Of a stretch of DNA of 34,280 nt, positions 1-7,006 are shown piece by piece. The notes beneath the pieces were generated by a model. It searched no databases. It saw nothing but the letters and a program-made list of their open reading frames with translations, and was not told where the DNA came from. Each line of letters starts with the position of its first letter. Within the stretch, counting starts at the first letter, position 1. Source of the DNA: Gammaproteobacteria bacterium 53_120_T64 (GTDB lineage: Bacteria > Pseudomonadota > Gammaproteobacteria > Pseudomonadales > Porticoccaceae); assembly GCA_002162815.1 (NCBI GenBank), contig MAAT01000070.1:1-34280 (forward strand), given 5' to 3'. Made by a program: the position numbers and the translations under genes.

Positions 1-253
1 CCGCTGGGCCGAGCGTCGCAATGTTTGCGTTAAGTACATAAATTCCCCAATATTTAAACAGTGATCATTGTTATCCGAGTTCACCTGGCAAGTAGCCAAA
101 CGGACAGCCATAGACAACCACATATTCTAGGCTATATCCCATATCGAACACCACAGAAGCCAGTACCGAGCAGTCGTGCTTTCGGGCTTCACCAGCTTCA
201 CCGCGTCCACTACACTCACTGTCACTATAATTACCCGCAAGGTCAAAGCCACA

Positions 254-1058
254 ATGAGTTCCCCAACACAAGCTACAAGTAATTTCGACCTCTCTGGAAA
301 AGTTGCCTTAATTACCGGTTCCACCGCCTACATTGGTCGGCGCCACGGTGGTGGTCAATGGCCGCAACAAAGAAGCGGGGGCAGAGGTTCTTGCAGAAAT
401 TACGCAAGCCGGTGGCTCAGCTATTTTTGAACAAGCCGATCTGACTCAGGCCGATGCCATGGTGCAGATGGCCGACCGGATCGTCGAGCGCCTGGGTAAG
501 ATTGATATTTTGGTCGCCAGTGGTGCCGGTGCCAGTCAGGACTCCCTGCCCTTTCGCCTGTTTCAGGAAATGAGCACCGACGACCTCGATTACTACATCA
601 AAACCCACTGGCTGACCCGCGCCTATGCCCTGAAAGCCGTGACTCCGCATATGACCAAGGCCGGTGGCGGCAAGGTGGTACTAGTGGGCACCGATGCCGG
701 ACGCATCGCCACGGTTGGCGAGTCGATGATCGGCGGTTCCACCGCTGGCATGATGCAGATGTCTCGAGCCCTGGCACGGGAACTGGGTCGCGATAAAATT
801 CGTATCAACGCGGTGTCGATGAGTTTTATTTCTGACGCCATCCCGCGCTGGGGACAAAGTTCAGAGCCCCTTCAGGACGAAAAAGATGCCGAGGGCAATC
901 ACAAAAAAGGCATGCTCGATAAATTAAAGAAGCGCATGATTTTTGATGTGCAATGTGAAGACATCGCCGAGACCATTGCCTTTTTTGCCAGCCCTGCATC
1001 CGATGCTATTACTGGACAAACTCTTAGTGTTAATGGCGGATTGTCAACACCGGGCTAA
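254..1058 (+). pseudogene. Short-chain dehydrogenase/reductase (SDR), disrupted near the N-terminus
   Basis: The first part, from ATG 254, reads as a normal SDR N-terminus (KVALITGST). It then reaches the cofactor-binding turn, where TAYIG stands in place of the expected TAGIG. The rest (ATVVVNGRN to the C-terminal SVNGGLSTPG) continues in another frame from about position 340. Only one base separates the GGT of YIG from the GGC of GAT, where intact SDRs have about ten codons, so roughly 29 bp appear to be missing and the frame is shifted. A TTG at 333 could start a shortened 241-residue product lacking the nucleotide-binding turn. In the body, the usual Tyr-x3-Lys catalytic pair is replaced: the segment before the AG of STAG reads MIGGST, with Ile and Thr at those places. 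This could be real decay, or a local assembly error for the frameshift part only. SDR membership is clear; the substrate is unknown. Confidence 0.75.
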
Positions 1059-1128
1059 TAGTGCTAGGCTCCTCGCCCCTTAATTGCCCGCTGGCCCTCA
1101 GCGCTGCAACCGGCTATATACAGGATAA

Positions 1129-1416
1129 ATGATCAAACCCAAACACACCGGCATAAAGATAGCGCTGATAAGCATGTTATTGCTTATCGGGCATCTGGGT
1201 GTGTTTACTCATTCTCTCGAGCATCTTTCCCACGCCCAGGAGCAATCCTGCCAAATATTTTTGCAGTGTGAGAAACTCGACGATGGTTTAATTTCTCACG
1301 ATCTACAATTAAGCTCTCTTAGCAGTCGTTTTCGACCTTCCGCTCGCTTGCTATGGGTTTTCTCAAGCCCCACAGTCGTTCCCTACCTTTCACGCGCCCC
1401 TCCTTTTTCTTCGTAA
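1129..1416 (+). CDS. Small His/Cys-containing membrane or exported protein (DUF2946-like)
   Basis: A 95-residue protein of unknown function. It has a basic N-terminus followed by a hydrophobic segment (about residues 10-28) that could be a signal peptide or single membrane anchor. Then comes a histidine-rich stretch (HSLEHLSH) and two cysteines in a C-x5-C arrangement. The C-terminus ends in SRAPPFSS; endings with R-x-PP are common in small proteins encoded beside metal-uptake or metal-efflux genes, which is why I place it near DUF2946-like proteins. It lies just upstream of the porin-like gene and in the same direction, so it may be the first gene of the metal-uptake unit. A role in handling zinc or copper in the periplasm is inference only. 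No good Shine-Dalgarno sequence other than AGGA at 1121-1124 was noticed. Confidence 0.55.
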   Translation: MIKPKHTGIKIALISMLLLIGHLGVFTHSLEHLSHAQEQSCQIFLQCEKLDDGLISHDLQLSSLSSRFRPSARLLWVFSSPTVVPYLSRAPPFSS

Positions 1417-1489
1417 AAAACAACGTTTTTTAACCGCCACAGTGCTTAGGCCTGATGGCGAACGTTTTTCGTGTACGGGAGAAATACGC

Positions 1490-2881
1490 ATGGGTAAGTC
1501 TTTATTGATGGCTGTAATTACAGTCACCTTGTTCAACTCAAGTCTGGTCTTCGCCAGCAGTGAAACCGACGCTATACAGCAACAACTGGATGCCATTAAA
1601 AAGGAATACGGGCAGGCCATCAAGGCCCTGGAAGATCGTTTATTAAAAGCAGAGAAAGGCGCACAAGTGGCCAATGATCAAGCCCAAAAGCTTGCGCTAC
1701 AACTCGAACAAAGCAACACTGCACGCACCTCATCTTCAGCGCAAAATAGTTTCAACCCTGCCATTAGCCTCATTCTTGACGGGCGTTTTGCCAGTTTCGA
1801 CAATAACCCTGAAGATTATGAGTTGCCGGGCTTTGCCCTGGGTAATGAAGCAGGCTTAAGGGAAAAGGGCTTGTCGATAGGCCATAGTGAACTCACTATG
1901 AGCGCCAATATTGATGATCAATTTTTTGGTCAAATGACACTGGCTTTTGATGAGCACGACGGTGAAACCGAAACCGAGTTAGAAGAAGCCTTTATTCAAA
2001 CCCTCGGGCTGGGCAATGGCTTTACCCTAAAAGCCGGTCGTTTCTTTTCAGAGATTGGTTACCTTAACCAGCAACATGGACACGCATGGGATTTTTCCGA
2101 TGCACCCTTAATTTATCGAGGGCTGTTCGGCGATCAGTTAATCGATGACGGTGTGCAAATGACCTGGCTTGCCCCCACCGATACCTTTTTACAGCTGGGT
2201 GCGGAGTTATTCGGTGGCAGTCGCTTTCCTGCCGGTGGCACAACAAGTGGTATCGGCGCCTGGACGGCATTCGCCGATATTGGGGGTGATATCGGTATAG
2301 AACACAGTTGGCAATTAGGTGTAAGCCATTGGCGCTCAGACAACATCAAAGACCGGAAGAGTGGTGGGCATGCCCATGGCACTGGTGAAGCAGAGACACC
2401 TTCATTTAGTGGTGACAGCAAAATTAGCGCCCTCGACCTGGTCTACAAATGGGCCCCCAAGGGCAATCCAAACAATCAGAATTTCAAATTTCAGTTTGAG
2501 TATTTTGACCGTGACGAGGACGGTGAGGTGCTCATGCTCAATAGCGGCCCGCCTCTGGAAACGACACTTTATGACGGCGATCAAAAAGGCTGGTATGCCC
2601 AGGCGGTCTATCAATTTAAACCACAGTGGCAGGTAGGTTTTCGCTACGACAGGTTAGACAGCAACAATCGAGGCTCGGATGCCGATGTACTGACTGAGGC
2701 TGGGCTGGATAATGAGGGTCACAAGCCGCAACGCTACAGTGCCACACTGGAATGGTTGCCCAGTGAGTTTAGTCGCCTGCGACTGCAATATAATCATGAT
2801 GAATCCTACGAAAAGACTGACCATCAGCTTTTCCTGCAATACACCATGAGCCTCGGCAGCCACGCTGCCCATCAGTTTTAG
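1490..2881 (+). CDS. Outer-membrane porin-like beta-barrel protein associated with metal uptake
   Basis: A 463-residue protein with a clear signal peptide (MGKSLLMAVITVTLF to a VFASS cleavage region). A short coiled-coil follows (about residues 24-75, rich in Q, K, E and A heptads), then a long region of alternating aromatic and polar residues typical of a beta-barrel, ending in Phe as outer-membrane proteins usually do. This layout resembles phosphate-selective porin O/P-like proteins. A His-rich loop (GGHAHGTGE, around residue 290) could touch metal ions. ATG 1490 is preferred over an in-frame upstream start at 1442 because GGGAG lies about eight bases before it and the signal peptide starts there. 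It is followed after nine bases by the ZnuA-like gene. A role in passing zinc or another metal across the outer membrane is inferred from context, not shown. Confidence 0.7.
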   Translation: MGKSLLMAVITVTLFNSSLVFASSETDAIQQQLDAIKKEYGQAIKALEDRLLKAEKGAQVANDQAQKLALQLEQSNTARTSSSAQNSFNPAISLILDGRFASFDNNPEDYELPGFALGNEAGLREKGLSIGHSELTMSANIDDQFFGQMTLAFDEHDGETETELEEAFIQTLGLGNGFTLKAGRFFSEIGYLNQQHGHAWDFSDAPLIYRGLFGDQLIDDGVQMTWLAPTDTFLQLGAELFGGSRFPAGGTTSGIGAWTAFADIGGDIGIEHSWQLGVSHWRSDNIKDRKSGGHAHGTGEAETPSFSGDSKISALDLVYKWAPKGNPNNQNFKFQFEYFDRDEDGEVLMLNSGPPLETTLYDGDQKGWYAQAVYQFKPQWQVGFRYDRLDSNNRGSDADVLTEAGLDNEGHKPQRYSATLEWLPSEFSRLRLQYNHDESYEKTDHQLFLQYTMSLGSHAAHQF

Positions 2882-2890
2882 GAGGAAAGC

Positions 2891-3799
2891 ATGATCTTCC
2901 ATCACTGGAAAAATACCTATTGGCTCGCAGCGTTGCTATTAGCGCTGTGCGCCAACACGGCCCAGGCCCAACTCAATATATTTGCCTGCGAACCGGAGTG
3001 GGCAGCCCTCGCACGGACCTTGGCTGGCGATACAGCCAGAGTTTATAGTGCCACTACCGCCCAGCAAGACCCCCACCATATACAGGCGCGCCCCAGCTTA
3101 ATTGCCAAAGTACGGCGCGCCGATATGCTGGTGTGCACCGGGGCGGAGCTGGAAGTTGGCTGGCTACCCTTATTACTGCGCAAGTCGGGCAACGCCAAGA
3201 TTCAAGCCGGGCAAGCGGCTTACTTTATGGCAACGGATCATGTCGCCCTGCTGGAAAAGCCAAGCGTATTGGATCGCAGCCTGGGTGATATTCATGCCGC
3301 AGGCAATCCACACATGCACCTTGACCCCTACCGTGTACAGCAGGTTGCCGAGGCATTGGCGTCCACCTTGGTGACAATAGATCCGGCAAACACAAATAAC
3401 TATCAGAAAAATCTGCGCAATTTCATCCATGAGTGGAGCCAGGCTATTACTCAATGGGAAAAACAAACCCTGGAATTGCGGGGTAAACGCATTGTCGTCA
3501 ATCACAATAACTGGATCTATTTGGAGCGCTGGCTGGGTTTAGAGCGACTTGCCGTGCTGGAATCCCGACCGGGCATTCCCCCCAGCAGCAGCCATTTGGC
3601 GAAGGTTCTGGCTCAGTTAAAGCAGAAACCGGCCGATATGATTCTATATGCCAGCTATCAAAATAATAAACCGGCCCTTTGGCTATCGAAAAAAACAGGG
3701 CTACCGGTTGTTGGCTTAGCCTTTAGCCCCTCCGATAAAGAAAACCTGATCCAGTGGTTCGACAGGGCTTTACATCAGCTCTTGCGTGCGGATTTATGA
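2891..3799 (+). CDS. znuA: Metal ABC transporter substrate-binding protein, ZnuA/TroA-like
   Basis: A 302-residue periplasmic binding protein with a signal peptide ending at AQA (residue 26). It resembles cluster A-I metal-binding proteins (ZnuA, TroA, MntC). Likely metal ligands are His62 or His63 (DPHH), His141/143 (NPHMHLDP), His205 (VVNHNNW) and Asp282 (SPSDKENL). The long His-rich loop of E. coli ZnuA is missing. The start is marked by a strong AGGAGG just before ATG 2891. The gene sits between the porin-like gene and a ZnuB-type permease, and its stop codon overlaps the first of two ATGs at the permease start. Zinc is the most likely substrate because of the His-dominated site, but manganese or iron cannot be excluded. 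Confidence 0.85.
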   Translation: MIFHHWKNTYWLAALLLALCANTAQAQLNIFACEPEWAALARTLAGDTARVYSATTAQQDPHHIQARPSLIAKVRRADMLVCTGAELEVGWLPLLLRKSGNAKIQAGQAAYFMATDHVALLEKPSVLDRSLGDIHAAGNPHMHLDPYRVQQVAEALASTLVTIDPANTNNYQKNLRNFIHEWSQAITQWEKQTLELRGKRIVVNHNNWIYLERWLGLERLAVLESRPGIPPSSSHLAKVLAQLKQKPADMILYASYQNNKPALWLSKKTGLPVVGLAFSPSDKENLIQWFDRALHQLLRADL

Positions 3800-3818
3800 G
3801 CGCTGATTTATGAGCGCT
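3791..3818 (+). repeat. 14-bp tandem duplication at the znuA/znuB junction
   Basis: The unit GATTTATGAGCGCT occurs twice, head to tail (3791-3804 and 3805-3818). Each copy has an ATGA. In the first the TGA ends znuA; in the second the ATG starts znuB. The first ATG opens a five-codon reading frame that ends at the second ATGA. Confidence 0.9.
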
Positions 3819-4571
3819 GAAGGTTTGGAGCTTGCTATCCTGGGGCCCGCTTTTATAGCGGGCCTGTTGATACTGGCTACCCATGTGCCACTGGGACAAG
3901 AGGTCCTTAAACGCGGCATTATTTTTATTGACCTAGCGATTGCCCAAATTGCCGGGTTGGGCGTCATTGCGGCCTACCGCTTTGGCGGGGACATCCATGG
4001 CTGGGAGGTACAGCTGGCGGCGTTGGGCAGTGCCTCAATTGCCGCTGTGGTTTTAAACACGCTGGAGAAGCACTATCAGCAGTATCAGGAAGCCCTTATC
4101 GGGGCGATCTTTGTCCTCGCCGCCACTGCCAGCATTTTAATTCTGTCGGACAATCCCCACGGCGGTGAATCCCTCAAAGATTTACTCGTGGGGCAGATTC
4201 TCTGGATTACTTGGGAGCAAGTCCTGCCGACGGCTTTGGTGACAGCTTGTATTTTGCTGATCTGGTTTAGCTTCCGACAGCGCCTGCAGCACCTTGGCTT
4301 CTACCTGCTATTCGCAGTAGCCATCACCAGTTCAGTGCAGTTAATTGGTGTGTACCTGGTTTTTGCCAGCCTGATTATTCCCGCCCTCGGTAGTATTGGC
4401 AGTAAAAACACCCTACTAACAGCTTATTTGATAGGTGCAACTGGCTATGGGCTGGGTTTAATTTCATCTTCACTGTTAGATTTACCCAGTGGCGCCGTGA
4501 TTGTCTGGTGCATCGCCATCATCGCTTTGCTGTCTACATTTATAACGGGGCATAAGCGAAACATCGCCTGA
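3810..4571 (+). CDS. znuB: Metal ABC transporter permease, ZnuB/ABC-3 family
   Basis: A 253-residue polytopic inner-membrane protein with about seven or eight hydrophobic segments, matching the ABC-3 permease family (ZnuB, MntB). The motif GAIFVLAATASILI and the conserved loop near SLKDLLVGQILWI resemble the region that contacts the ATPase. It would form the channel for metal delivered by the binding protein upstream. I chose ATG 3810. An earlier ATG at 3796 overlaps the TGA of the upstream gene but reads only five codons before a stop at 3811-3813, which itself overlaps the true ATG. No ATP-binding subunit gene lies next to it; the downstream neighbour is a methyltransferase after a terminator. 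The ATPase must be encoded elsewhere if the transporter works. Confidence 0.85.
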   Translation: MSAEGLELAILGPAFIAGLLILATHVPLGQEVLKRGIIFIDLAIAQIAGLGVIAAYRFGGDIHGWEVQLAALGSASIAAVVLNTLEKHYQQYQEALIGAIFVLAATASILILSDNPHGGESLKDLLVGQILWITWEQVLPTALVTACILLIWFSFRQRLQHLGFYLLFAVAITSSVQLIGVYLVFASLIIPALGSIGSKNTLLTAYLIGATGYGLGLISSSLLDLPSGAVIVWCIAIIALLSTFITGHKRNIA

Positions 4572-4603
4572 TCATCCTCGCAAGGCTGAGCCTCAGTAGT
4601 GTG

Positions 4604-4627
4604 AAATGCGGGGGCGCATTTTGTTTT
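4604..4627 (+). terminator. Rho-independent terminator after znuB
   Basis: AAATGCG and CGCATTT form a 7-bp stem around a GGGG loop, followed by a T-rich run (TTGTTTT). It lies about 30 bp after the permease stop codon and probably ends the metal-uptake transcript. Confidence 0.65.
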
Positions 4628-4757
4628 ACCCGCTATCAATTCGGCAACCACCACAGCACTACACATTACGGCGATATGAAGCAGGTTTTCTACTTTCTGT
4701 CGCTAATAAAACCAAAAGCCAGGCTGCAGCTTTACCATACTGATCCAATAAGCTAGC

Positions 4758-4763
4758 TATAAT
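4758..4763 (+). promoter_or_regulatory. Candidate -10 box for the methyltransferase gene
   Basis: A perfect TATAAT lies 35 bp before ATG 4798. I see no convincing -35 hexamer at 16-18 bp, so this is a weak call. Confidence 0.35.
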
Positions 4764-4797
4764 TCACGCCAAAACCAGGTAAACGGAAGCGATACCC

Positions 4798-5631
4798 ATG
4801 AGCGACGATACAACAAAGGAAAAACCCACTAGCGCTTTTAAAGAACTGGAACTCAAGGGCTGGAACCAAAAAGCCAGAGACTATGGTGACTTCGCCGGGC
4901 AAATAACCCGCCAGGCCGTCGAGCCCTTACTCGATGCCGTCGAGGTTACTGCCGGCACGGTATTTCTGGATATCGCCACCGGGCCGGGTTATACCGCTGG
5001 CGCAGCCCAGGCCCGCGGCGCCATTGCCACCGGAGTCGACTTTTCGGCGGCGATGATTGGCGAGGCCTCGCGCAATTATCCCACGGCCTTATTTTACGAG
5101 GGCGATGCCCAGCATCTGGTTTTCCCCAGTGGTTTTTTCGACGCCGCCGTGTGCCCCTTTGGCCTTCTACACATGGCCGACCCCGACAAGGCGATAAGCG
5201 AGGCCTGGCGCATCCTCAAACCCGGCGGCAAGTTCGCTTTTACGGTTTGGGCAGCCCCGGAAAGACATGCCTTTTTTGACTTGGTACTGGGTGCTATTGC
5301 TCGACACGGGTCGATGGATGTCGACCTGCCGCAGGCGCCGCCCTTTTTCCGCTTTAGTGAACCCGCAGAGAGTCAAACAACACTGGAAAAAGCCGGCTTT
5401 AGCGACATCGAGATTAGTGAAGTGGTACTGAATTGGCAGCCCACGTCGGGGCAAGAGCTACTTGACACTATTTACAAAAGCACCGTGCGCACGGCAATGT
5501 TACTTGAAGCTCAGGACCCGGCGGCGCTCGAGAAAATCCACAGCGAAATCATTGCCTCCGTTACGGCGTCAAAAGACCCCGTCAACCTACCCTGGCCCGC
5601 CCTTCTCGCCGTTGCCAGAAAACCCGCATAG
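4798..5631 (+). CDS. Class I SAM-dependent methyltransferase (UbiE/Methyltransf_11-like)
   Basis: A 277-residue cytoplasmic enzyme. Motif I is DIATGPG (residues 58-64) and the acidic residue ending strand 2 is Asp81 (GVDFS). The post-motif segment CPFGLLHMADPDKA followed by RILKPGGKFAFTVW is typical of UbiE-like methyltransferases. The C-terminal third is variable and would set the substrate, which I cannot identify. The gene stands alone between two terminators, so it appears to be its own transcription unit. The start is supported by GGAAG (4783-4787) upstream of ATG 4798. Small-molecule methylation is most likely; quinone biosynthesis is unlikely because the protein is not a canonical UbiE. 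Confidence 0.8.
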   Translation: MSDDTTKEKPTSAFKELELKGWNQKARDYGDFAGQITRQAVEPLLDAVEVTAGTVFLDIATGPGYTAGAAQARGAIATGVDFSAAMIGEASRNYPTALFYEGDAQHLVFPSGFFDAAVCPFGLLHMADPDKAISEAWRILKPGGKFAFTVWAAPERHAFFDLVLGAIARHGSMDVDLPQAPPFFRFSEPAESQTTLEKAGFSDIEISEVVLNWQPTSGQELLDTIYKSTVRTAMLLEAQDPAALEKIHSEIIASVTASKDPVNLPWPALLAVARKPA

Positions 5632-5681
5632 AGAGCTGACGACCAAGCCCACTCGCCCTATTTCTGTACGGGGCAAAGGCC

Positions 5682-5717
5682 AAAAAAACCCGGTGCCATG
5701 ACAGCCCGGGTTTTTTT
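5682..5717. terminator. Bidirectional terminator between convergent genes
   Basis: AAAAAACCCGG and CCGGGTTTTTT flank a short loop, giving a U-run on either strand. It sits between the methyltransferase gene (plus) and the hydrolase gene (minus). Confidence 0.85.
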
Positions 5718-5736
5718 GTGTTTTTACAACGCTGTA

Positions 5737-6618
5737 TTACGCCGCCATTTTTTCTTTAACGTATTCGCCAATGCGCGAAATCGCCTTGCGGCCATCGCTC
5801 AATTGGGGAAAGAACAGGTGCCAAACGTGAATCATGTCCTGCCACTCCTCCAAAATCACCTCAACACCGGCGGCCTTGGCATTTTTAGTCAGTGTCTCGG
5901 AATCACTGTACAGCGTTTCGGCAGAGCCAACCTGAATCAACAAGGGTGGCAGGCCCGTTAAATCGGCGTGAATCGGCGAGGCCGTCGCGGCTTGAATATC
6001 GCCATCACCAATATAGACCTTGCCCATCGGTGCAATCAGGTCGTAGCTGACCATGGGATCAATCTCTTTGCGGCTCTGGTAGGTTTCGCCGGTCGCCTCA
6101 AGATCGGCCCAGGGCGAAATGCAAACCCCTGCCGCGGGCAGTGGGTGGCCGCCTTCACGCAGACCCACCAAAGTGCCAACGGTCAGGCCACCGCCGGCAG
6201 AGTCACCGCTAATAACAATTTTATCGGCGCTATAGCCATTGTTCAGTAACCACAGGTAGGCGCAAATCGAATCATCAACCGCCGCCGGATAGACGTGCTC
6301 GGGCGCCAGTCGGTAATCCACCGCCAGTGCCTGACAGCCAGCGGCTCGGGCCAATTCGGCAACCACCGCGCGGTGGCTGCTCAATGAGCCAATCACATAA
6401 CCGCCGCCGTGGACGTACATGATAATGCGCTGGGTATCGGCACCCGGGGGGGTGTGCAGTTCACAGGGAACACCCCCGGCGTCGATGGCCTTGACCTCGA
6501 CATCATCCGCTACGGGGGAAGCCATGCCATCAAATTGGGCACGCATTTCGTCGAGGGTACCACCCAGGGGGTTGGCTTTGAGCTGCTCGATAAGTCCTTG
6601 AATTTCACTTGCCGACAT
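5737..6618 (-). CDS. Alpha/beta hydrolase of the hormone-sensitive lipase (HSL) family
   Basis: A 293-residue esterase-type hydrolase. It has the HSL oxyanion motif HGGG (70-73), the nucleophile elbow GDSAG with Ser140, and the catalytic His in DMIHVWH (probably His264). Where many relatives have Asp in the GSDE turn, this protein has GSAE, so Glu234 or a nearby Asp (239) would be the acid. Start 6618 is preferred because AGGA lies about 11 bases before it. An in-frame ATG at 6630 adds four residues but has its AGG directly abutting the start. It is divergent from the flavin monooxygenase gene; such hydrolases often cleave esters or lactones made by Baeyer-Villiger oxidation, which would fit, but this pairing is inference. 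Confidence 0.85.
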   Translation of the reverse strand: MSASEIQGLIEQLKANPLGGTLDEMRAQFDGMASPVADDVEVKAIDAGGVPCELHTPPGADTQRIIMYVHGGGYVIGSLSSHRAVVAELARAAGCQALAVDYRLAPEHVYPAAVDDSICAYLWLLNNGYSADKIVISGDSAGGGLTVGTLVGLREGGHPLPAAGVCISPWADLEATGETYQSRKEIDPMVSYDLIAPMGKVYIGDGDIQAATASPIHADLTGLPPLLIQVGSAETLYSDSETLTKNAKAAGVEVILEEWQDMIHVWHLFFPQLSDGRKAISRIGEYVKEKMAA

Positions 6619-7006
6619 AATTACTTTCATCCTGTTGAGTTACGTTAAATGGCTATTCATTACTCTGCCATGCTAACCCGTGAGGCCAAACAGCGGCAAG
6701 GTCCTTGCTTTGCGCCATTTCGTTGAGACTTCAAGCGCCTACTTAAGCCTGGTAATCTTAGGCTTACAGACAGCCATCCTGATCGAGACAACCCTCTCGA
6801 AGCTAGCAATATCGAGTCACAAAAGAGCCTTACGGAAGAATACGCAAGGGTGCTAGTATTGGCCGCTGTGTTGAATTATCCATTTTATCTCGCCCTGTAA
6901 GTCCTGCCGATATTCCCTTGTTTAAGGCTGCCGGCCAGATAAACGCACTGACTATAAAAAACCTATCTACACATTAAGAGAACCTACTAAACCTAAAGGC
7001 ATTACC
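6619..7006. other. Divergent intergenic region between hydrolase and monooxygenase genes
   Basis: About 390 bp without a gene. It must hold promoters for both directions. A TATAAA at 6953-6958 is a possible -10 for the monooxygenase, but I see no good -35. The only clear structure is the palindrome at 6744-6766. Confidence 0.5.
6744..6766. promoter_or_regulatory. Candidate operator: 7-bp inverted repeat
   Basis: TAAGCCT and AGGCTTA are perfect inverted repeats with a nine-base spacer, total 23 bp. It lies between two divergent catabolic genes, and its dimensions suit a dimeric regulator such as a TetR or LysR type. No regulator gene is adjacent. Confidence 0.4.

Noticed and set aside
1-253. 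Short open frames and a TATAAT at 226-231 before the SDR gene
   Set aside because: The frames are short, overlapping on both strands and without recognisable motifs; the TATAAT has no -35 at a suitable distance.
1059-1128. Zur-box search before the metal-uptake cluster
   Set aside because: No palindrome like the gammaproteobacterial Zur site could be seen by eye.
1415-1431. AAAAAAC-AAC-GTTTTTT hairpin between the small His/Cys gene and the porin-like gene
   Set aside because: The stem is nearly all A-T with one G-C pair and sits inside an apparent operon, so it is unlikely to stop transcription.
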